Source: Chitinophagaceae bacterium UBA2793 (lineage in GTDB: Bacteria > Bacteroidota > Bacteroidia > Chitinophagales > Chitinophagaceae). Taken from it: a stretch of 23,743 nt of DNA. A program made the position numbers and the translations under genes. The stretch is from the NCBI GenBank assembly GCA_002352045.1, contig DEHT01000060.1, forward strand, positions 26,352-50,094, in the 5' to 3' direction. Each line of letters opens with the position of its first letter. Position 1 is the first letter of the stretch. The notes under the pieces were generated by a model. That model worked only from the letters and a program-made list of their open reading frames with translations, had not been told where the DNA came from and ran no database searches. Positions 20,853 through 23,743 of the stretch are shown here, one piece after another.

Positions 20853-22916
20853 TTATTTTTTCTCTAATTGTTGAAAGTTGAATAGCAGCCCGGCAAAATA
20901 AGAGCGACCGGTTGCAATATTTTTTTGTGCACTGGATGCGTGTACACCACCGGTTGAAACAACCTGTGCATTTACCGAACTTACATCCAGCAGGTTACGT
21001 ACACCTGTACTGAGGGTAACAAAACCAATTTTTTTATTTAGGGTAAAATCTAACCAATGATATGCATCGTACTCCGACTTAACCAATTCCTGGTTAGTAT
21101 TGAGCGCATAAAAAGGTTTTTTGCCGGTGAGTTTATAAAAAGTATTTACGTTTAACCCAATTTTTGAAAAGTTGTAACTCACATTGGCATTGGCCTCTGC
21201 CGACCATTGCAACTCGGGCAGGCTTTTTTCGTCTTCGGAATAAGCATTATAAAAACCTGTATAATTAACGCCTACACCCAGGTACCATTGTTGATATTTT
21301 ACTGAAGATTGTAAACCTACTCCTGCAGCTTTACTATTGCTTACATTGGTAAGCTGAAATACATTTGGGTCAGTTGCTGAAACAGCATAATAAATAAGAT
21401 TTTTAACCTTGTTATAAAAACCGCTGATAGAAGTGACATAAGCTACACGGCCTGCACTTACTTTATTCCAGCTTAATGAACCATTAAAGCTATTAGATGT
21501 TTCTGCTTTTAAATTGGGGTTTCCAATAATTTGGTGATTGGCATCAAAAAAGTTGAAATACAGTTCACGCAATGAGGGTGAACGAAAACCCTGCGCATAA
21601 GAAATGCGTAAATCAAATTGTTTTCCTAATTTGAACTTTGTGTTTAAAGCCGGTATTACTGCAGGTGCATTATATACAGAGTTTTTGGTAAATCTTAAAC
21701 CGGGCTTAATGTTTATTTTATCGGTTGGTGTAATTTCAGAAGTAATAAAGAAAGCATAATCGTTCACACTGTTTTTACCGGCCTCCATACGTTCGCCTTC
21801 GCCCATATCTAAGTTAATATCCACTCCGGGTTGAAATGCAAAATATTTGTTTAACTGGTAGTTGGCTGCGCCTCTAAAAGTAAAACTTGTAAAGTCAACA
21901 ATGCTATTAGCTCCCGGAGCTTTGTTTCGCCTAACTGCCCCAGTTTGTTTACTTACGGTGGTTGCATACACCTGGCGGCTGTAGTTGCTAAAAGATGTTT
22001 GCCCTTGAAAAGAAAGCTTACCATTTACTTTGTAAGTAGATTGTAATTGTTGCATCACTCGCTGGCTCATATAATCGGCATCATTGGCCAGTGTATCGCC
22101 ACTGCTTTGTTGAGAATAAATGAAGTTTCCCGGATTGGTTATTATTTCATCGAGCCCGTCAATTCTATAAAGTATATTAAATCTTGGGCTGCTGTATTGT
22201 GCAAAACCCGAAGCCAGTATTTGGTCTTTTTTATGCCAAACCAATTCTCGGTCAACGGCAGAATCTTTCCATCCGCCAAAATAATTATAGGAAGCCGATG
22301 CTCCAAAGTTCCAACGCTTGTGGCGGTAAGTACCCGATACTGAGGGATTATGAATTCCTTGTTTAAACAAACTGTATTCTTTGCCTACAGTTTCTTCGTG
22401 CAGCCTCGCAGTAATTTCCCATTTTGATTTGTTTCCTTTTTTAGTAATTACATTGATAACGCCTCCCAATGCATCGGCACCGTACATTACACTCATTGGC
22501 CCTTCTACAATTTCTATACGCTCAATGGTATTAATATCAATTTGATTGATGCTTACTTCGTTGTTGGTTCCCTGGCGGCCAATCAATGGCATTCCATCTA
22601 ATAGAATTTTTACATTTTGCCCGGCCATGCCCATCATACTAATGTTGGATGATCCGGTTGCATTATCCTGGTTAAACCTAAAATTTAATTCGGTTGATAA
22701 TACATCCTGAAGCCTGGTGGCAGCCTGCTTTTCAATCCGCTCTTTTGTAATAACTTTTACCTGGTAAACAGAATTTTTAACCGATTGTGGTTTATACTGG
22801 CCGGTTACAATTACTTCAGAAAGGTCTTTTTCTTTGAGCAAACTATCTGTATTATTTTGTGCAGTTGCAGTTAATGCACCCAGGCCGGCAATGGCCAAAA
22901 AAAATATTCTTCTCAT
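20853..22916 (-). CDS. TonB-dependent receptor (probable heme/iron receptor, HmuR-like)
   Basis: From the ATG at 22916 the protein has 687 residues and a signal peptide (MRRIFFLAIAGLGALTATAQ); starts up to 23075 would put 53 poorly fitting residues in front. A TonB-box-like SEVIVTGQ lies at 33-40. The plug domain runs from about 45 to 160: ATRLQDVLSTELNFRF, NVKILLDGMPLIGRQG and IERIEIVEGPMSVMYGADAL followed by GGVINVITKK. The barrel fills the rest, with FRSPSLRELYFNFFDANHQI, NPNLKAETSNSF and the C-terminal strand AGLLFNFQQLEKK. It lacks a carboxypeptidase-regulatory-like domain, unlike SusC types, and is of classic siderophore/heme receptor size. Its operon partner is the HmuY lipoprotein, supporting heme as ligand. 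Confidence 0.92.
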   Translation of the reverse strand: MRRIFFLAIAGLGALTATAQNNTDSLLKEKDLSEVIVTGQYKPQSVKNSVYQVKVITKERIEKQAATRLQDVLSTELNFRFNQDNATGSSNISMMGMAGQNVKILLDGMPLIGRQGTNNEVSINQIDINTIERIEIVEGPMSVMYGADALGGVINVITKKGNKSKWEITARLHEETVGKEYSLFKQGIHNPSVSGTYRHKRWNFGASASYNYFGGWKDSAVDRELVWHKKDQILASGFAQYSSPRFNILYRIDGLDEIITNPGNFIYSQQSSGDTLANDADYMSQRVMQQLQSTYKVNGKLSFQGQTSFSNYSRQVYATTVSKQTGAVRRNKAPGANSIVDFTSFTFRGAANYQLNKYFAFQPGVDINLDMGEGERMEAGKNSVNDYAFFITSEITPTDKINIKPGLRFTKNSVYNAPAVIPALNTKFKLGKQFDLRISYAQGFRSPSLRELYFNFFDANHQIIGNPNLKAETSNSFNGSLSWNKVSAGRVAYVTSISGFYNKVKNLIYYAVSATDPNVFQLTNVSNSKAAGVGLQSSVKYQQWYLGVGVNYTGFYNAYSEDEKSLPELQWSAEANANVSYNFSKIGLNVNTFYKLTGKKPFYALNTNQELVKSEYDAYHWLDFTLNKKIGFVTLSTGVRNLLDVSSVNAQVVSTGGVHASSAQKNIATGRSYFAGLLFNFQQLEKK

Positions 22917-23197
22917 GTAGTTTAAATTCAAATAGGTTAGTTCAACGGCCATATTTTTATGTAGGTTACTTTGTTTAAAAAAAATCATACTAACAAATGA
23001 AACAGTATTAAAAATTGCTTTTGTTTTCATGGCGCAAGTTCGATAGCATTTGATATTTATAAAAAAAATGGGCATTGTTTTTTGTCATACTAACGCCATA
23101 TTTCTCATGACATTTATCTGACTTTTTAAAAATTGCCTCGCAAAGAATTGAAAGGCCTTGAGTAAGAATTGCTATAAAAAAAATCGAACTAAAATGA
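22917..23197. other. 281-base gap upstream of the receptor gene
   Basis: It probably holds the promoter of the receptor/hmuY operon, but no exact TAnnTTTG box with a spaced TTG was found. TCATACTAAC occurs twice, at 22985-22994 and 23085-23094, exactly 100 bases apart. A weak TTGC/GCAA hairpin followed by T5 lies on the - strand near 23120-23142. Confidence 0.45.
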
Positions 23198-23545
23198 TTA
23201 TGAAAATCCACTTGAATTTGGGTTAAAAAGATAAATCAATTGCAATGCTTTTTGCTCATTATCTGCCGCCTCAAGCATATTATAAAACTGCTCCAACTCT
23301 TTACGGGTAAGCATTATAAATGCCGACTTTATATGAGTAGGTATCATTACCGACTTACTGTTTTCGGCAAACTGAGTATTGGGGCATTGCATTCTGTAAC
23401 ATGTTTCTCTATACAGTTCGCTATATGCTTCCTGCTGTAACACAAACATGAAACTTAAGAATGCCACATGAAAATGTCCACAGCTTTTACAACAAGCTAC
23501 AAAGCCTTCTTCAGAAAAATATAATGTTTGATAATTGCACGACAT
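23198..23545 (-). CDS. DUF6686-like small protein with CxxC motif
   Basis: The protein has 115 residues and no signal peptide, so it is probably cytoplasmic. The N-terminal part holds GFVACCKSCGHFHVAFLSFM, with C19xxC22 and an adjacent C18. This resembles the short Bacteroidota family DUF6686, whose members begin with a CxxC-x-x-FQ(V/L)AFG-like stretch. Two further Cys occur in the middle (RETCYRMQCPNT). The C-terminal part is helical (LTRKELEQFYNMLEAADNEQ). The cysteines could bind a metal or heme-linked cofactor or respond to redox state; this is not shown. It lies upstream of the receptor on the same strand with a 281-base gap. The family assignment is from memory and should be treated as tentative. 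Confidence 0.65.
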   Translation of the reverse strand: MSCNYQTLYFSEEGFVACCKSCGHFHVAFLSFMFVLQQEAYSELYRETCYRMQCPNTQFAENSKSVMIPTHIKSAFIMLTRKELEQFYNMLEAADNEQKALQLIYLFNPNSSGFS

Positions 23546-23606
23546 AATTAAATCGAGTGCAAATTTGAATGACTCATCTTAGTAATGAATGCCGCATCGG
23601 GAAAAG

Positions 23607-23625
23607 GGTTTACGCAAAAAGAAAA
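23607..23625. repeat. 19-nt perfect repeat, right copy
   Basis: Identical to 19355-19373, same orientation. It lies 62 bases upstream of the DUF6686-like start, in a 198-base end stretch (23546-23743) where I see no other feature. Confidence 0.7.
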
Positions 23626-23743
23626 CTGACTGAAGCATGACAAAGTGTTCTGCCTTTATTGTAAAATCTGTTATTTGATAAAGCACCCGGCATATTAAAA
23701 GCGGTAATCATTCGTTATAGCATAGTATAACACTAAAACCAGG

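Noticed and set aside
22917..23075. N-terminal extension of the TonB receptor by 53 codons.
   Set aside because: It would put the signal peptide in the interior; the ATG at 22916 directly precedes it.

Overview
The window looks like a chromosomal segment of an AT-rich Bacteroidota bacterium, most likely of the Chitinophagaceae type. The pointers are a HmuY lipoprotein with its TonB-dependent receptor, a second TonB-type barrel with a carboxypeptidase-regulatory-like domain, the shortened Bacteroidetes-style GlmU, zinc-free type B ribosomal protein L31, several proteins resembling Bacteroidota-restricted DUF families, few Shine-Dalgarno sites, and -7 boxes of the TAnnTTTG kind. No rRNA, tRNA, CRISPR array, transposase or phage gene was seen. 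The taxonomic call rests on protein character only.

Layout. 1-5321 holds single genes: a secreted von Willebrand A protein (+), a DUF6089-like outer-membrane barrel (-), a secreted protein with a Pro/Lys linker (-), a DinB-fold protein (+), and an alpha/beta hydrolase (-) that overlaps the DinB gene tail to tail. 5460-9730 is a tight + strand operon: sterol-desaturase-type hydroxylase, GT-C glycosyltransferase, hexapeptide acetyltransferase and MOP-family flippase. It reads as an envelope lipid/glycan modification and export unit and is one of the two most system-like parts of the window. 9732-12890 is a - strand operon: GlmU-like enzyme, triose-phosphate isomerase, and two uncharacterised membrane proteins that overlap each other.

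13108-17355 holds rpmE2, a YajQ-family gene, a TonB-type barrel and a small secreted protein, all on the - strand and partly separated by clear terminators. 17675-18237 is a MazE/MazF-type toxin-antitoxin pair, and the segment carrying it is bounded by two imperfect direct repeats of about 32 bp.

18361-23545 is the heme-uptake-like block on the - strand: a DUF6686-like CxxC protein, a TonB-dependent receptor, a HmuY-family lipoprotein and a DUF6607-like protein. A perfect 19-nt repeat lies on each side of the receptor/HmuY/DUF6686 part. The likely division of labour is that HmuY captures heme (or a related ligand) at the surface and hands it to the receptor. The roles of the two DUF proteins are unknown.
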